Position numbers and translations under genes: made by a program. The notes under the pieces were generated by a model. The model was not told the DNA's origin, did no database searches, and saw only the letters and a program-made list of their open reading frames with translations. From contig NZ_LT907980.1 of the NCBI RefSeq assembly GCF_900215155.1, forward strand, positions 2,418,001 through 2,482,000: a stretch of 64,000 nucleotides of DNA. Reading direction: 5' to 3'. Below, one piece after another: positions 1 through 9,138 of this stretch; within the stretch, counting starts at the first letter, position 1; each line of letters opens with the position of its first letter. Origin of the DNA: Marinobacter sp. LV10R510-11A. GTDB taxonomy: Bacteria; Pseudomonadota; Gammaproteobacteria; Pseudomonadales; Oleiphilaceae.

Positions 1-2
1 GC

Positions 3-410
3 ACCGGGCCACAACCTGCTGCCGAAAATCCGGCACAACAACCGGCGGAAAAAACCGCTAAGCAGCAAGAAAAGAAGCAACGCTTCCGGTTTTACGACAT
101 GCTTCCCGAATCGGAGGTTATCCCCTCCAATGTCGACGAGTACGCCCCCGACCCATCCAAGCAGAACTTCGATTATATAGTGCAGTCCGGCTCTTTCCGC
201 AGTAAAGAAGACGCAGAGCGCCAGCGGGCACAGATTGCGTTTCAGGGTCTCAGAGCTTCGGTACAACATATTGAACTCGATAGCGGTTCTGTGTGGTACC
301 GCGTGAATGTAGGCCCGTTCACTTCACGGAGCCAGATGAGCTCCGCCATGGACAAGCTTGTGTCTATCAACATTCAGCCGCTTGCCCGGAAAATCCCAAA
401 GGCGAACTAG
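3..410 (+). CDS. SPOR-domain protein, FtsN-like (5' end outside window)
   Basis: The reading frame is open from base 3, so the gene begins upstream. The visible part starts with a Gln/Pro/Ala/Lys-rich linker and ends in a SPOR domain (about the last 80 residues, from DYIVQSGSF to GPFTSRSQ). SPOR domains bind denuded peptidoglycan at the division septum. FtsN-like proteins have a short cytoplasmic tail, one membrane helix and a periplasmic linker before this domain, and those parts would lie left of the window. A SPOR gene just before hslVU is the arrangement in Pseudomonas (from memory). The family is clear; the exact role in division is inferred. Confidence 0.85.
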   Translation, partial: TGPQPAAENPAQQPAEKTAKQQEKKQRFRFYDMLPESEVIPSNVDEYAPDPSKQNFDYIVQSGSFRSKEDAERQRAQIAFQGLRASVQHIELDSGSVWYRVNVGPFTSRSQMSSAMDKLVSINIQPLARKIPKAN

Positions 411-449
411 CCGTTCTCGAAAGCGCCGCTGCCTCATGCATCAATCCCA

Positions 450-477
450 CTTGAATTATCCTATCCTGCCTCCATAA
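450..477 (+). promoter_or_regulatory. Candidate sigma-32 heat-shock promoter of hslVU
   Basis: CTTGAA (450-455), a 14-base spacer and CTCCATAA (470-477) resemble the sigma-32 consensus CTTGAA-N(11-16)-CCCCATNT. Transcription would begin near base 484, about 33 bases before the hslV start. HslVU is a classic heat-shock operon, which makes the match more credible. It was found by eye and not scored. Confidence 0.55.
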
Positions 478-516
478 CTTGCCAATACTGATTTTTATCC
501 GGCAATTGGAGCCAGA

Positions 517-1077
517 ATGACTACCATACTTTCCGTCAGACGCGATGACGAAGTTGCCATGGGTGGCGACGGCCAGGTTTCTCTGGGCAACACCGTAATG
601 AAGGGTAACGCCCGCAAAGTTCGCCGTCTTTACAACGGCAAGGTGATCGCCGGTTTTGCAGGTGGCACCGCAGACGCCTTCACTCTATTTGAGCGCTTTG
701 AAGCCCAGCTTGAGAAGTACCAAGGCAACCTAACGAAAGCAGCCGTTGAACTGGCCAAAGACTGGCGCACAGACAGGGCGTTGCGACGACTGGAGGCGCT
801 TTTGGCCGTGGCGGATGAAACCGCATCTTTAATTATTACTGGTAATGGCGATGTGATCGAACCTGAACAGGGGTTGATTGCGATTGGTTCTGGCGGCCCG
901 TTTGCTCAGGCATCAGCCCGCGCACTGCTTGAGAACACCGATCTTTCCGCCCATGATATTGTGGAAAAAGGTTTGAATATAGCTGCGGATATCTGCATTT
1001 ATACGAACCACAACCGCACCATTGAAACGCTTTCTACCAGTGTAGCCGCCACAGAACCACCCTCCAAAAACGATTGA
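517..1077 (+). CDS. hslV: ATP-dependent protease subunit HslV
   Basis: Peptidase of the two-component HslVU (ClpQY) cytoplasmic protease. The protein begins MTTILSVRR; after removal of Met the N-terminal Thr is the catalytic nucleophile of this proteasome-like family. The segments [20 protein letters not shown] and [18 protein letters not shown] are hallmarks. Its 186 residues are close to the usual length (about 175-180), with a slightly long C-terminal tail. The ATG has GGAGC about 7 bases upstream. hslU follows after 12 bases, so the two are co-transcribed, probably from the heat-shock-like promoter at 450-477. Confidence 0.97.
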   Translation: MTTILSVRRDDEVAMGGDGQVSLGNTVMKGNARKVRRLYNGKVIAGFAGGTADAFTLFERFEAQLEKYQGNLTKAAVELAKDWRTDRALRRLEALLAVADETASLIITGNGDVIEPEQGLIAIGSGGPFAQASARALLENTDLSAHDIVEKGLNIAADICIYTNHNRTIETLSTSVAATEPPSKND

Positions 1078-1089
1078 TCCGGAGCAAAC

Positions 1090-2421
1090 ATGTCTGCAAT
1101 GACTCCCCGTGAGATTGTTCACGAACTCGACAAACACATCGTGGGCCAGCAAGAAGCCAAGCGAGCGGTGGCAATTGCCCTAAGAAATCGCTGGCGCCGC
1201 ATGCAATTGGACAGCAGCCTTCGCGATGAGGTTACGCCAAAGAATATTCTGATGATCGGCCCCACCGGCGTAGGTAAAACCGAAATTGCCCGCCGCCTGG
1301 CCAAATTGGCCGACGCGCCTTTTCTGAAAGTGGAAGCCACCAAGTTTACTGAGGTGGGCTACGTGGGGCGCGATGTGGAATCCATTATTCGCGATCTAGC
1401 GGACATGGCCGTTAAGATGCTGCGCGTTCAGGAAATGAAACGTCACGAAGAGCGCGCGATGGACGCTGCTGAAGAGCGCATTCTGGATGCTTTGATACCG
1501 CCAGCCAGAAGCTTTAACGAAGAGAGCCAGAAGCCTGTTGAGGACTCGTCCACGCGCCAGATGTTCCGCAAGAAGCTGCGCGAAGGTGAACTGGACGACA
1601 AGGAGATCGAGATTGATCTGCGTAATTCCGGGGCCGGCGTTGAAATCATGGCGCCTCCGGGCATGGAAGAAATGACCAATCAGTTGCAGAGCATGTTTTC
1701 CAACATGGCTTCTGACAAATCCAAGCCCCGGAAAATGAAGGTAGCCGATGCCCTTAAACGGGTGAAGGAAGAAGAGGCAGGCAAACTGGTCAACGAGGAA
1801 GCGATCAAGCAGAAAGCCATTATTGCAGTAGAACAGAACGGCATTGTGTTTCTCGATGAAATTGACAAGGTAGCCAAGCGCTCGGAAAACACCTCGTCGG
1901 ATGTGTCTCGGGAAGGCGTTCAGCGAGATCTTCTGCCTCTGATTGAAGGCAGCACTGTGAGCACTAAATACGGCTCAGTGCGCACGGATCATATTCTGTT
2001 TATAGCCTCAGGCGCGTTTCACCTGTCTAAGCCATCGGATCTGATTCCGGAGCTTCAAGGCCGTCTGCCAATCCGCGTGGAGCTTCAGCCTCTTAGCCCA
2101 GACGATTTCAAACGCATTCTCACAGAGCCGGATGCCTCGCTGGTTCAACAATATGTGGCTTTGATGGCAACTGAGGGCGTTAAGCTAACGTTCAACGAAG
2201 ACGCCATCGCCCGCATTGCAGAGATTGCTTGGAAGGTGAATGAAACCACTGAGAACATCGGTGCTCGGCGCCTTCATACGGTTCTGGAGCGGCTGCTGGA
2301 AAGCCTGTCGTTTGATGCAGGTGATCACGTAACGGAAGTGTTTGAAGTGACCGTTGATTACGTAAATGAAAAGCTTGGAGAACTGTCGGAAGACGAGGAT
2401 TTGAGCCGCTATATCCTCTGA
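1090..2421 (+). CDS. hslU: HslU, ATPase subunit of the HslVU protease
   Basis: AAA+ unfoldase that recognises substrates and threads them into HslV. Walker A GPTGVGKT lies at residues 57-64, the pore-loop motif GYVGRD at 90-95 and Walker B FLDEID near 254-259. A variable I-domain (about 110-240) separates them, as in other HslU proteins. The C-terminus ends LSRYIL, the tail that docks into HslV. The 443 residues match the family. The start has GGAGC upstream and the gene lies 12 bases after hslV. A strong terminator follows at 2445-2488. Confidence 0.97.
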   Translation: MSAMTPREIVHELDKHIVGQQEAKRAVAIALRNRWRRMQLDSSLRDEVTPKNILMIGPTGVGKTEIARRLAKLADAPFLKVEATKFTEVGYVGRDVESIIRDLADMAVKMLRVQEMKRHEERAMDAAEERILDALIPPARSFNEESQKPVEDSSTRQMFRKKLREGELDDKEIEIDLRNSGAGVEIMAPPGMEEMTNQLQSMFSNMASDKSKPRKMKVADALKRVKEEEAGKLVNEEAIKQKAIIAVEQNGIVFLDEIDKVAKRSENTSSDVSREGVQRDLLPLIEGSTVSTKYGSVRTDHILFIASGAFHLSKPSDLIPELQGRLPIRVELQPLSPDDFKRILTEPDASLVQQYVALMATEGVKLTFNEDAIARIAEIAWKVNETTENIGARRLHTVLERLLESLSFDAGDHVTEVFEVTVDYVNEKLGELSEDEDLSRYIL

Positions 2422-2488
2422 TTCGCGAGCGCGAATCGGAAACCACCAGGTCAAGCGTGCACTGTGCGCCTGACCTGGTTATTTATTC
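2420..2488 (+). terminator. Terminator after hslU (tandem hairpins)
   Basis: A perfect inverted repeat (GATTCGCG / CGCGAATC, 2420-2437) overlaps the hslU stop. A second hairpin follows with stem ACCAGGTCA (2445-2453) / TGACCTGGT (2471-2479), extended inside by GCG/CGC, and then a T-rich tail. This fits an intrinsic terminator for hslU. The converging patatin gene ends at 2483, so the structure probably serves that strand too. Confidence 0.75.
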
Positions 2489-3727
2489 TGCTTTTGAAAA
2501 CAGATGGGTGACGTTTTCCAGCCCTGTCGCCAGCTTACCTTTCTCCGCCGCCTTTTTCTTTCTGCTCTTAGCCACATAAAGTGGCAGCATTTCGCCATAG
2601 AGGCTGGTGCTGATGGTGCGCTGTTCGTCTTCCAAACGATCCCGACGCAGCTTTATGCCGTACTTTGCGAGCTTTGGCTCTAGCTCATCAGCCCGGTTCA
2701 GCAGATCGCGACGGGTCATTTGGTAGGCGTGCTCACACACCATTCTGCGCGACTGGAAGCTGAATACGTTAGAGGAAAACAGCATGGCATCGTCTCTTGT
2801 CGGCTCAAACAGGAGAAGGTCTTTATCCGGGTAATCCGTTGCGTAATGGGCCACGCCCGACTGCATGCGCGAGTAAACCATGGTGCGGAACATCTGTGAC
2901 AGCAGGTTGGGCATGCCCGAACGGGTCAATTCTCCGGGAGCCATGGTTCCGGCTCTAACGGCCGCGCTGGCGTCAATCGGTACCTGGGGGTTTACTGCAA
3001 AAACCAGATCTGCGCCATCTTCGAACGCTACTGAGGCATGCAAGCCTTTGCGCAGCGTTCCGTCCACATAATACCTGCCATCGATATCAACCGGTACATA
3101 CAGCCCAGGTGATGCCGTGCTCGCCTGAATGGCTTTGGAAATCGGTACGTGATCAAACCCAGGCGCCCCAAAACACACAGCCTCAGTGCTTTCCACATCT
3201 GCGGCCACAATATACAGGCTGCGCTTCAACTGTCGGAAATCGTTTGATCGCCCCAGCATAGAAAACGCACGCTTGAGATACTCATGCAGCCCTTCGTTAT
3301 CAAAAAGCCCGGCGGGCGCTGCCTGCGCCAATATGGTGAGAGCTTCTAACAGGCTCTGGTCGTAAGGGTTACTAATAAAGCTGCGAACGGCGGTAGAAAG
3401 CAGCCCGGGCACGGCCAACAGCCGGCTTCCGATTTCTTTGAACGCGGGGCGAAAGAACACGTCTGGGTGAAAAGGATGAACCTCAGCTTCATTGCGCACG
3501 AAGATACGGCACAATTGCGCAGTGGTCATCTGATTCGCCAGGTTGGCCGCAACAAACGAACCGGTGTTAACGCCTACATAGACATCAAGGTTGTTGAAAT
3601 CCAGCCCATCCAGCGCTTCATCCAGCGCCCGGAGCGCGCCAATCTCATAAATGCCACCCAACGGGCCGCCTCCACCGAGTGCGAGCCCGATGCGTGGAGT
3701 AGGTTTCAGATCGGTTGGCGTTTTCAT
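2483..3727 (-). CDS. Patatin-like phospholipase-family protein with altered nucleophile motif
   Basis: A 414-residue patatin-fold protein. The N-terminal oxyanion loop is present (LALGGGGPLGG, residues 15-25), and so is the Asp-Gly of the dyad (VDGT, D222). The nucleophile elbow, normally G-x-S-x-G, reads G-V-N-T-G (52-56), so Asn occupies the serine position, with a Ser at 57 just after. Patatins hydrolyse lipid acyl esters through that Ser-Asp dyad. This copy may be inactive, may use another residue, or may belong to a subfamily with a different elbow. The ATG overlaps the ptsP stop (ATGA), so it is translationally coupled to ptsP in an rppH-ptsP operon. The C-terminal region is basic (KSRKKKAAEKGK). 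Confidence 0.85.
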   Translation of the reverse strand: MKTPTDLKPTPRIGLALGGGGPLGGIYEIGALRALDEALDGLDFNNLDVYVGVNTGSFVAANLANQMTTAQLCRIFVRNEAEVHPFHPDVFFRPAFKEIGSRLLAVPGLLSTAVRSFISNPYDQSLLEALTILAQAAPAGLFDNEGLHEYLKRAFSMLGRSNDFRQLKRSLYIVAADVESTEAVCFGAPGFDHVPISKAIQASTASPGLYVPVDIDGRYYVDGTLRKGLHASVAFEDGADLVFAVNPQVPIDASAAVRAGTMAPGELTRSGMPNLLSQMFRTMVYSRMQSGVAHYATDYPDKDLLLFEPTRDDAMLFSSNVFSFQSRRMVCEHAYQMTRRDLLNRADELEPKLAKYGIKLRRDRLEDEQRTISTSLYGEMLPLYVAKSRKKKAAEKGKLATGLENVTHLFSKAE

Positions 3728-6039
3728 AGCCTTTCCTTTTCCGGATAAATAGCCAGCGCTGCCGTCTTGGGTTTACTCGGCCGAAGGTAGCGACCAAAGC
3801 CGGCGTTACGCAACGCAAGATCCACGCAGCTTTTGATAACGTGGGGCGAATCCAGCAACAGCACATCTTTCAAAAGCTTCACCGCCCACTCTTTGCTAAC
3901 ACTGCGAACCACTGATTTTACTTTCGGCAGGCTGGCCGCGTTCATAGACAAGGAATCGTAGCCCATGGCCATCAATAGCACTGCCCCTCCGGGATCTCCG
4001 GCCAATTCACCGCAGATACCCAAGGGTTTACCCACCGCATGGGCATCCTGAGCGATACGCACCAGCGCCTGCAGTACGGCTGGGTGGTAAGAGTGATAAA
4101 GCTGCGCAACGCGGGGATTGTTGCGGTCTACCGCGAGCAAATACTGAGTCAGATCGTTGGAGCCAACTGAGAGAAAGTCCACACGATCGGCCAGCTCACG
4201 AATCTGGTACACAGCAGCGGGTATTTCTATCATTACGCCCACTTTGGGCATGTGGATGTCATAACCCTCTTCCCTCACCTCATGGTAAACCCGGTAAATA
4301 AGGTGCAGGGATTCTTCAACTTCGGAAATATTGCTGATCATGGGCAACATGATTTGAAGGTTGTTCAGGCCTTCACTGGCTTTCAGCATCGCCCGCACCT
4401 GAACAAGGAAGATCTCGGGATGATCCAATGTAACTCGAATACCCCGCCAACCCAGAAACGGGTTTTCTTCTTCAATCGGGAAGTAGGAGAGGGATTTGTC
4501 GCCGCCGACGTCCAGGGTGCGCATGGTTACTGGGTTGGGTGCAAACGCCTCCAACTGCTCACGATAATACTGACGCTGCTCCTGTTCCGACGGGAAGCGA
4601 TCCTTGATCATGAAAGGCACTTCGGTGCGGTACAGCCCTATGCCTTCGGCGCCGTGAGACAACGAGCGCACCACATCAGTCATCAGCCCGGTATTGACCA
4701 GTAGCGGGACCCGGTGGCCATCGGTTGTTTCGCAGGGCAGATCACGAAGCGCTTCCAGCCCCCGGTCGATCTCATACTCTTCATCACAGATGTCTTGGAA
4801 AAATGCCCGAAGCTCGGCCGAGGGCGAAGCAAAAATCTGCCCCTCAAAACCATCCACAATCAGCTCCTTGCCATCGAGCTGATTAACCGGAATATCCACC
4901 AGCCCCATAACGGTGGGCACACCCATCGCACGGGCAAGAATGGCCACGTGAGAGTTGCTGGAGCCTTTAACGGACACCAGACCCACCAGCTTCCCTCGGG
5001 GCACCTCACCTAACATGGCTGGGGTTAGCTCTTCACTGACCAGAACCGTACGCTCTGGGTAGACCACATCTTCCTGCTTGCCTTCCTGTAGGTAGGAAAG
5101 CAGGCGACGGCCGAGATCGCGAATATCCACTGCCCTTTCTTGCAGGTAGTGGTCATCCATCATTTCAAACTGGCGGACATACTGCAGAACCACCTGCTTT
5201 AGAGCCCCCTGCGCCCAGATCCCTTCCCGAATCCTGTTATTGACCTCTCCGGGCAAGGCTTCATCGCTCAGCATTCGAAGATACACGTCAAACAACGCTA
5301 GCTCTTCCGGGCGCAAGCGTGAGGTCAGCCGTTTTGCAACGGCTTCGATATCTTCACAGACCGCCTGCACTGCATACTGGAACAGCTTCAATTCCTGCTC
5401 AATATCTTCCGTCGGCCTCTCGGGCACTGCATCTAGATCTGCGGCAGGGTAAACCACCACGCCACGGCCAATCGCCACGCCTGGCGAGCCGGGCACACCG
5501 TCGAAACTCACGTCGTGGGCTTCTTCACCGGTCAAAGACAAGCCGCTGATGGCGCCGGTTGCTTCGCCGTGGGCGATAACGCCGGCAAGCTGAGCAGACA
5601 CGGTAACCAGAAACGCTTCTTCACCCTCGTCGAAACACCGGGAGCTTTCCCGCTGTTGAACCACAAGCACGCCGAGTACCCGGCGATGGTGAATAATAGG
5701 AACCCCGAGAAAAGACCGGAAGCGCTCTTCGCCGGTTTCAGGGAAGTATCTATAGCGGGGGTGGGACGGTGCATCTTCTAGGTTAATGGGCTCTTCCCTG
5801 GAGCCCACAAGCCCGATCAGCCCTTCGGAATGCGCAAGGCTCACCTTGCCCACGGCCTGCGGGTACAGGCCTTCTGTCGCCATCAGAATGTAGCGGTTGG
5901 AGGCGGGATCCAGCAGATAAACAGAGCACACTTCCGTTGCCATAGCTTTCTGCACACGCGATACAATGATGCCCAGCGCCTCGTGAAGATCCCGGGCACT
6001 GTTTACCTCTTGTACAAGACTTCGCAGAATGCTCAGCAT
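3724..6039 (-). CDS. ptsP: Phosphoenolpyruvate-protein phosphotransferase PtsP (EI-Ntr)
   Basis: First enzyme of the nitrogen phosphotransferase system: it autophosphorylates from PEP and passes phosphate to NPr and then PtsN. An N-terminal GAF domain (about 1-155) is followed by the enzyme I region starting GVPGSPGVAIG near 181. The phospho-accepting His is in SNSHVAILARAMG (about H364). The PEP-binding TIM barrel contains GIGLYRTEVPFM and SVGSNDLTQY, and GICGELAGDP lies near the end. The 771 residues are within the family range. The gene sits 15 bases after rppH, as in E. coli and Pseudomonas, and overlaps the patatin-like gene by 4 bases. Confidence 0.95.
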   Translation of the reverse strand: MLSILRSLVQEVNSARDLHEALGIIVSRVQKAMATEVCSVYLLDPASNRYILMATEGLYPQAVGKVSLAHSEGLIGLVGSREEPINLEDAPSHPRYRYFPETGEERFRSFLGVPIIHHRRVLGVLVVQQRESSRCFDEGEEAFLVTVSAQLAGVIAHGEATGAISGLSLTGEEAHDVSFDGVPGSPGVAIGRGVVVYPAADLDAVPERPTEDIEQELKLFQYAVQAVCEDIEAVAKRLTSRLRPEELALFDVYLRMLSDEALPGEVNNRIREGIWAQGALKQVVLQYVRQFEMMDDHYLQERAVDIRDLGRRLLSYLQEGKQEDVVYPERTVLVSEELTPAMLGEVPRGKLVGLVSVKGSSNSHVAILARAMGVPTVMGLVDIPVNQLDGKELIVDGFEGQIFASPSAELRAFFQDICDEEYEIDRGLEALRDLPCETTDGHRVPLLVNTGLMTDVVRSLSHGAEGIGLYRTEVPFMIKDRFPSEQEQRQYYREQLEAFAPNPVTMRTLDVGGDKSLSYFPIEEENPFLGWRGIRVTLDHPEIFLVQVRAMLKASEGLNNLQIMLPMISNISEVEESLHLIYRVYHEVREEGYDIHMPKVGVMIEIPAAVYQIRELADRVDFLSVGSNDLTQYLLAVDRNNPRVAQLYHSYHPAVLQALVRIAQDAHAVGKPLGICGELAGDPGGAVLLMAMGYDSLSMNAASLPKVKSVVRSVSKEWAVKLLKDVLLLDSPHVIKSCVDLALRNAGFGRYLRPSKPKTAALAIYPEKERL

Positions 6040-6054
6040 GGGTGTGTCAGTCCG

Positions 6055-6585
6055 TTATTTCGCCTGTTCCTTTAAACGCCGGTTATGCTCGCTTCGTTGC
6101 CACTGCTCCATGTTGTAGAACAGCCTTGGCGCAAGTTCTCTCAGCGCACGTCGATATACTTCACGCTTGAACGATACCACCTGACCCAACGGGTACCAGT
6201 AGCTTACCCACTGCCAACCATCAAATTCCGGTGAATCCGTACCGTCAACACGCACTTGAGCGTCTGGTGATAACATCCTCAGCAGGAACCATTTCTGTTT
6301 TTGGCCCACACAGATGGGAAGCGAGTGGTGCCGTACCATCCTTCGAGGAAGGCGATATCGCAGCCAGCCCCGGGTACAACTGATGATTTCAACATCATTG
6401 GCGCCTAGGCCAACTTCCTCTCCAAGCTCCCGATACAGCGCGTCTTCCGGCGATTCTTCATGGTTGATACCGCCTTGTGGAAACTGCCAGGAGTCCTGCC
6501 CTATGCGCCTTGCCCAGAGAACTTCTCCCTGGTGGTTGGCCAGAATGATTCCGACGTTGGGTCTGAAACCGTCTGAATCTATCAC
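6055..6585 (-). CDS. rppH: RNA pyrophosphohydrolase RppH
   Basis: Nudix hydrolase that removes pyrophosphate from the 5' triphosphate of mRNAs and so starts their decay. The Nudix box (G-x5-E-x7-REUxEExGU) lies at residues 38-60 and fits fully, with REL-G-EEVGL. The opening [15 protein letters not shown] is typical of RppH. The start is GTG with AAGGA 8 bases upstream. The 176 residues match E. coli RppH (176). It is the first gene of rppH-ptsP-patatin. Its leader contains an inverted repeat at 6613-6635. Confidence 0.95.
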   Translation of the reverse strand: MIDSDGFRPNVGIILANHQGEVLWARRIGQDSWQFPQGGINHEESPEDALYRELGEEVGLGANDVEIISCTRGWLRYRLPRRMVRHHSLPICVGQKQKWFLLRMLSPDAQVRVDGTDSPEFDGWQWVSYWYPLGQVVSFKREVYRRALRELAPRLFYNMEQWQRSEHNRRLKEQAK

Positions 6586-6612
6586 GGCACAGTCCTTTTA
6601 ATAGAGTCGGTA

Positions 6613-6635
6613 GACCGGTCAGTTAGTTACCGGTC
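6613..6635. repeat. Inverted repeat in the rppH / HAD divergent region
   Basis: GACCGGT (6613-6619) and ACCGGTC (6629-6635) form a perfect 7-bp inverted repeat around a 9-base spacer. It lies about 30 bases upstream of the rppH start, between divergent genes. It could be an operator or a leader hairpin of rppH. It has a short T run only on the plus side, where no gene precedes it, so a terminator is unlikely. Confidence 0.4.
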
Positions 6636-6757
6636 GGATTTTTCCAAGTTGCGCTCATTCTTACAGAATCCCAAGGCTTCGGCAAACGCATCCGCATGCA
6701 GGCGCCCGTGGTAAGATACCGGCTTTGTGCAAGCCCTGTGTTCCTGGAGGTAATCGT

Positions 6758-7414
6758 TTGACGCTCGCAATTTTTGATCTCGACAATACCCTACTGGCTG
6801 GCGACAGTGATCATGCTTGGGGAGAGTTTTTGGTAGAGGAAGGTATTGTTGATGCCGAGACCTACCGCAAGGCCAACGATCGCTTCTATCAGGAATACCT
6901 GAATGGCGAGCTAAACATACAGACCTACCTCGAGTTCGCCCTTCAACCCCTCTCAATCCATAGCATGAATGAATTGCTGGAATGGCGTGCCACCTTTATG
7001 GATAAAAAAGTGCGCCCCATGCTGCTGCAAAAGGCCGAGGAGCTTTTAAACAGCCATCGGGCGCGCGGCCATACCCTAATGATTATCACGGCCACCAACC
7101 GATTTGTGACCGAACCCATTGCAGATGTGTTGGGCATTGAGCACCTGATTGCCACCGAGCCCGAGATGGTCAACGGCCGCTATACCGGCGGAATTGCCGG
7201 CACGCCAAGCTTTCAGGAAGGCAAAGTTGCCCGGCTGAACGACTGGTTGGCGGCTACCAGTGAAAGTCTGGACGGCGCTTGGTTTTACAGCGATTCGCAC
7301 AATGACTTGCCGCTGTTAGAAATAGTGCCCAACCCGATTGCGGTTGATCCCGACCCGAAGCTGGACGAGTATGCGAAAAATCGGGGATGGAAAGTTATGT
7401 CACTGCGCGGGTAA
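6758..7414 (+). CDS. HAD-IB family phosphatase (candidate histidinol-phosphatase)
   Basis: Haloacid dehalogenase phosphatase of subfamily IB. The catalytic DxDxT motif is in AIFDLDNTLLAGDSD near the N-terminus, the motif II Thr in MIITATNRF, and motif III/IV in FYSDSHNDLPLL. I chose TTG at 6758 because TGGAGG lies 7 bases upstream; this gives 218 residues. The order HAD-rppH-ptsP also occurs in Pseudomonas, where from memory the HAD gene (PA0335) encodes a histidinol-phosphatase. The family is secure, the substrate is inferred. The gene is divergent from rppH. Confidence 0.85.
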   Translation: MTLAIFDLDNTLLAGDSDHAWGEFLVEEGIVDAETYRKANDRFYQEYLNGELNIQTYLEFALQPLSIHSMNELLEWRATFMDKKVRPMLLQKAEELLNSHRARGHTLMIITATNRFVTEPIADVLGIEHLIATEPEMVNGRYTGGIAGTPSFQEGKVARLNDWLAATSESLDGAWFYSDSHNDLPLLEIVPNPIAVDPDPKLDEYAKNRGWKVMSLRG

Positions 7415-7433
7415 TCCCTGGGAGCAGGAAGTC

Positions 7434-7455
7434 TGACCCCTTTTTTCAAGGGTCA
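7434..7455. terminator. Hairpin between the convergent HAD gene and rlmI
   Basis: TGACCC and GGGTCA, extended by TT/AA pairs past one bulged C, bracket a T-rich loop between two converging genes. No T run follows the stem, so it is a weak terminator candidate, possibly bidirectional. Confidence 0.4.
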
Positions 7456-7464
7456 GCGCCAACG

Positions 7465-8661
7465 CTACATAAAGCCGGTTAGTGAGCGCACAAAGCAGGA
7501 TTTGATGTAGTCCGTCTCCGGAATTCCAGGAATGATTGGGTGATCCGGCGCCTGATGCCCCTGCTCCAGCAGTTGCACAAACCGATCAATCTTGCGGCCA
7601 CTGCCACGGATGATATCAACCAGCTTCTCTTGGGAGAGATGCATAGAGCAGGAAGCCGACACCAGCAGCCCATCCCGCTCCAGCAGCCGCAAACCCAGCT
7701 GATTCAGCCGCGCATACGCTTGCTCACCGGCTTTCTGGTCACGCCGGCGGGGGATGAATGCCGGCGGATCCAGCACCACAATGTCGAATTTCTCTTTCTC
7801 GTCCGCCAGCGCCTTCAACGCCTCGAATGCATCACCCTCAAGGGTCTCAACATTATCCAGACCATTGAGCTTCGCATTATGGTGCACGGAATCGATAGCG
7901 GCGGCAGAGCTGTCGACACAGGTAACCTGAGTGGCACCCGCGCACGCTGCTTGAATGCCCCAGCCACCCACGTAACTGAACACATCCAATACCCGCTTAC
8001 CCGGCGCGTAGGCTTGCAGACGCTGGCGATTCATTCGGTGATCGTAAAACCAGCCGGTTTTCTGGCCGCCTTCAAGGGGCACCTCAAAGCGAACACCGTT
8101 TTCCTCCACTTCCAGCAGAGTCGCCTCTGGGCCGTGGGCCTGCTCAACGTAGGTGTCCAGCCCTTCAACTGCGCGCATCTTGCCATCGTTCTTGAGAATA
8201 ATGGCCTTCGGATGCGCCAACCGCTGAATCGCCCGAATAATCGACTCTTTCATCTGCTCCATACCGGCGGTAGAAATTTGCACCACCACGGTATCGCCAA
8301 ACCGATCCACCACCAGCCCAGAAAGCCCGTCGCTATCCCCGAACACCCAGCGGTAGAAGGGTTTATCAAACAGCCGTTCTCGTAATACCAGCGCCGTTTC
8401 CATGCGCTGGGCCAGCCGGTTCGGCGTCATGCCTTGTGCTGCATCACGGCTGATCAAGCGGCCGCAAATGAGTGCATGGGGGTTCACGAAAACCACACCA
8501 ATTGGTTTGTCATTAGATGCACGCAGCTCAGCCTGAGTACCGGCTTCAAACTCCGTTAACGGCGAACGCTGGATATCAACTTCGTTGCTGTAAACCCACA
8601 GATGGCCAGCCCGAAGCCTGCGCTCCGCGCCTTTGCGTAAATATAAAACTGGGAAATTCAT
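7465..8661 (-). CDS. rlmI: 23S rRNA (cytosine-1962-C5) methyltransferase RlmI
   Basis: SAM-dependent rRNA methyltransferase. An N-terminal PUA-like RNA-binding domain (LRKGAERRLRAGHLWVYSNE) precedes a Rossmann methyltransferase domain with VLDVFSYVGGWGIQAA (SAM site) and the catalytic-type motifs FDIVVLDPPAF and VSASCS. About 398 residues, as in E. coli RlmI (396). I chose the ATG at 8661 because AGGTGG lies just before it; a GTG three codons upstream is possible. It lies 39 bases downstream of gcvH on the same strand and may be co-transcribed. Confidence 0.92.
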   Translation of the reverse strand: MNFPVLYLRKGAERRLRAGHLWVYSNEVDIQRSPLTEFEAGTQAELRASNDKPIGVVFVNPHALICGRLISRDAAQGMTPNRLAQRMETALVLRERLFDKPFYRWVFGDSDGLSGLVVDRFGDTVVVQISTAGMEQMKESIIRAIQRLAHPKAIILKNDGKMRAVEGLDTYVEQAHGPEATLLEVEENGVRFEVPLEGGQKTGWFYDHRMNRQRLQAYAPGKRVLDVFSYVGGWGIQAACAGATQVTCVDSSAAAIDSVHHNAKLNGLDNVETLEGDAFEALKALADEKEKFDIVVLDPPAFIPRRRDQKAGEQAYARLNQLGLRLLERDGLLVSASCSMHLSQEKLVDIIRGSGRKIDRFVQLLEQGHQAPDHPIIPGIPETDYIKSCFVRSLTGFM

Positions 8662-8700
8662 TGCGACCACCTGATCGGAAAACGGGGCAAAGATTATACA

Positions 8701-9093
8701 TTAACTAGCAGCAGCTACATGCTCCGCGTAAGCATCCGCATCCATCAGTCCATCGAGCTCGCCCTCATCCGCAAGCTTTACTTTGAACAACCAGCCGTCG
8801 CCGTAAGGGTCTTCGTTCACCTTCTCTGGCTCATCTTCAAGGCTGTCATTGACCGCAAGAACCTCGCCCGTAACCGGACTGAACACATCAGATGCGGATT
8901 TTACGGATTCAGCAACGCCTGCTTCTTCGCCACCGGTTACCGTTTCGCCTACCTCGGGAACGCCAATATAAACCACGTCACCCAACTGCTTTTGGGCGAA
9001 GTCTGTGATGCCGACGGTGGCGGAGCCATCGGCGTGCACACGCACCCACTGATGGGTGTCGATGTATTTTAGATCAGAAGGGATATCGCTCAT
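8701..9093 (-). CDS. gcvH: Glycine cleavage system H protein
   Basis: Small lipoylated carrier that shuttles the aminomethyl group among the P, T and L proteins of the glycine cleavage system. The lipoyl-lysine motif ESVKSASDV is present (K65), with typical flanking segments GITDFAQKQLGDVVYI and NEDPYGDGWLFKV. The 130 residues match the family. No gcvP or gcvT lies next to it in the window. Another possible role is lipoyl relay, known for some GcvH proteins. Confidence 0.95.
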   Translation of the reverse strand: MSDIPSDLKYIDTHQWVRVHADGSATVGITDFAQKQLGDVVYIGVPEVGETVTGGEEAGVAESVKSASDVFSPVTGEVLAVNDSLEDEPEKVNEDPYGDGWLFKVKLADEGELDGLMDADAYAEHVAAAS

Positions 9094-9138
9094 AAGGGTA
9101 ATTCCTGACGGGTTTTTTGCGCAGTGTAACCGAAGACG

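Noticed and set aside
4252..4704. An open frame antisense to ptsP.
   Set aside because: It is covered by a well-supported PtsP gene and has no independent support.
7540..8385. A 281-codon open frame on the plus strand opposite rlmI.
   Set aside because: It lies wholly antisense to a clear RlmI gene, has no ribosome site and no recognisable protein features; long antisense frames are common in GC-rich coding DNA.
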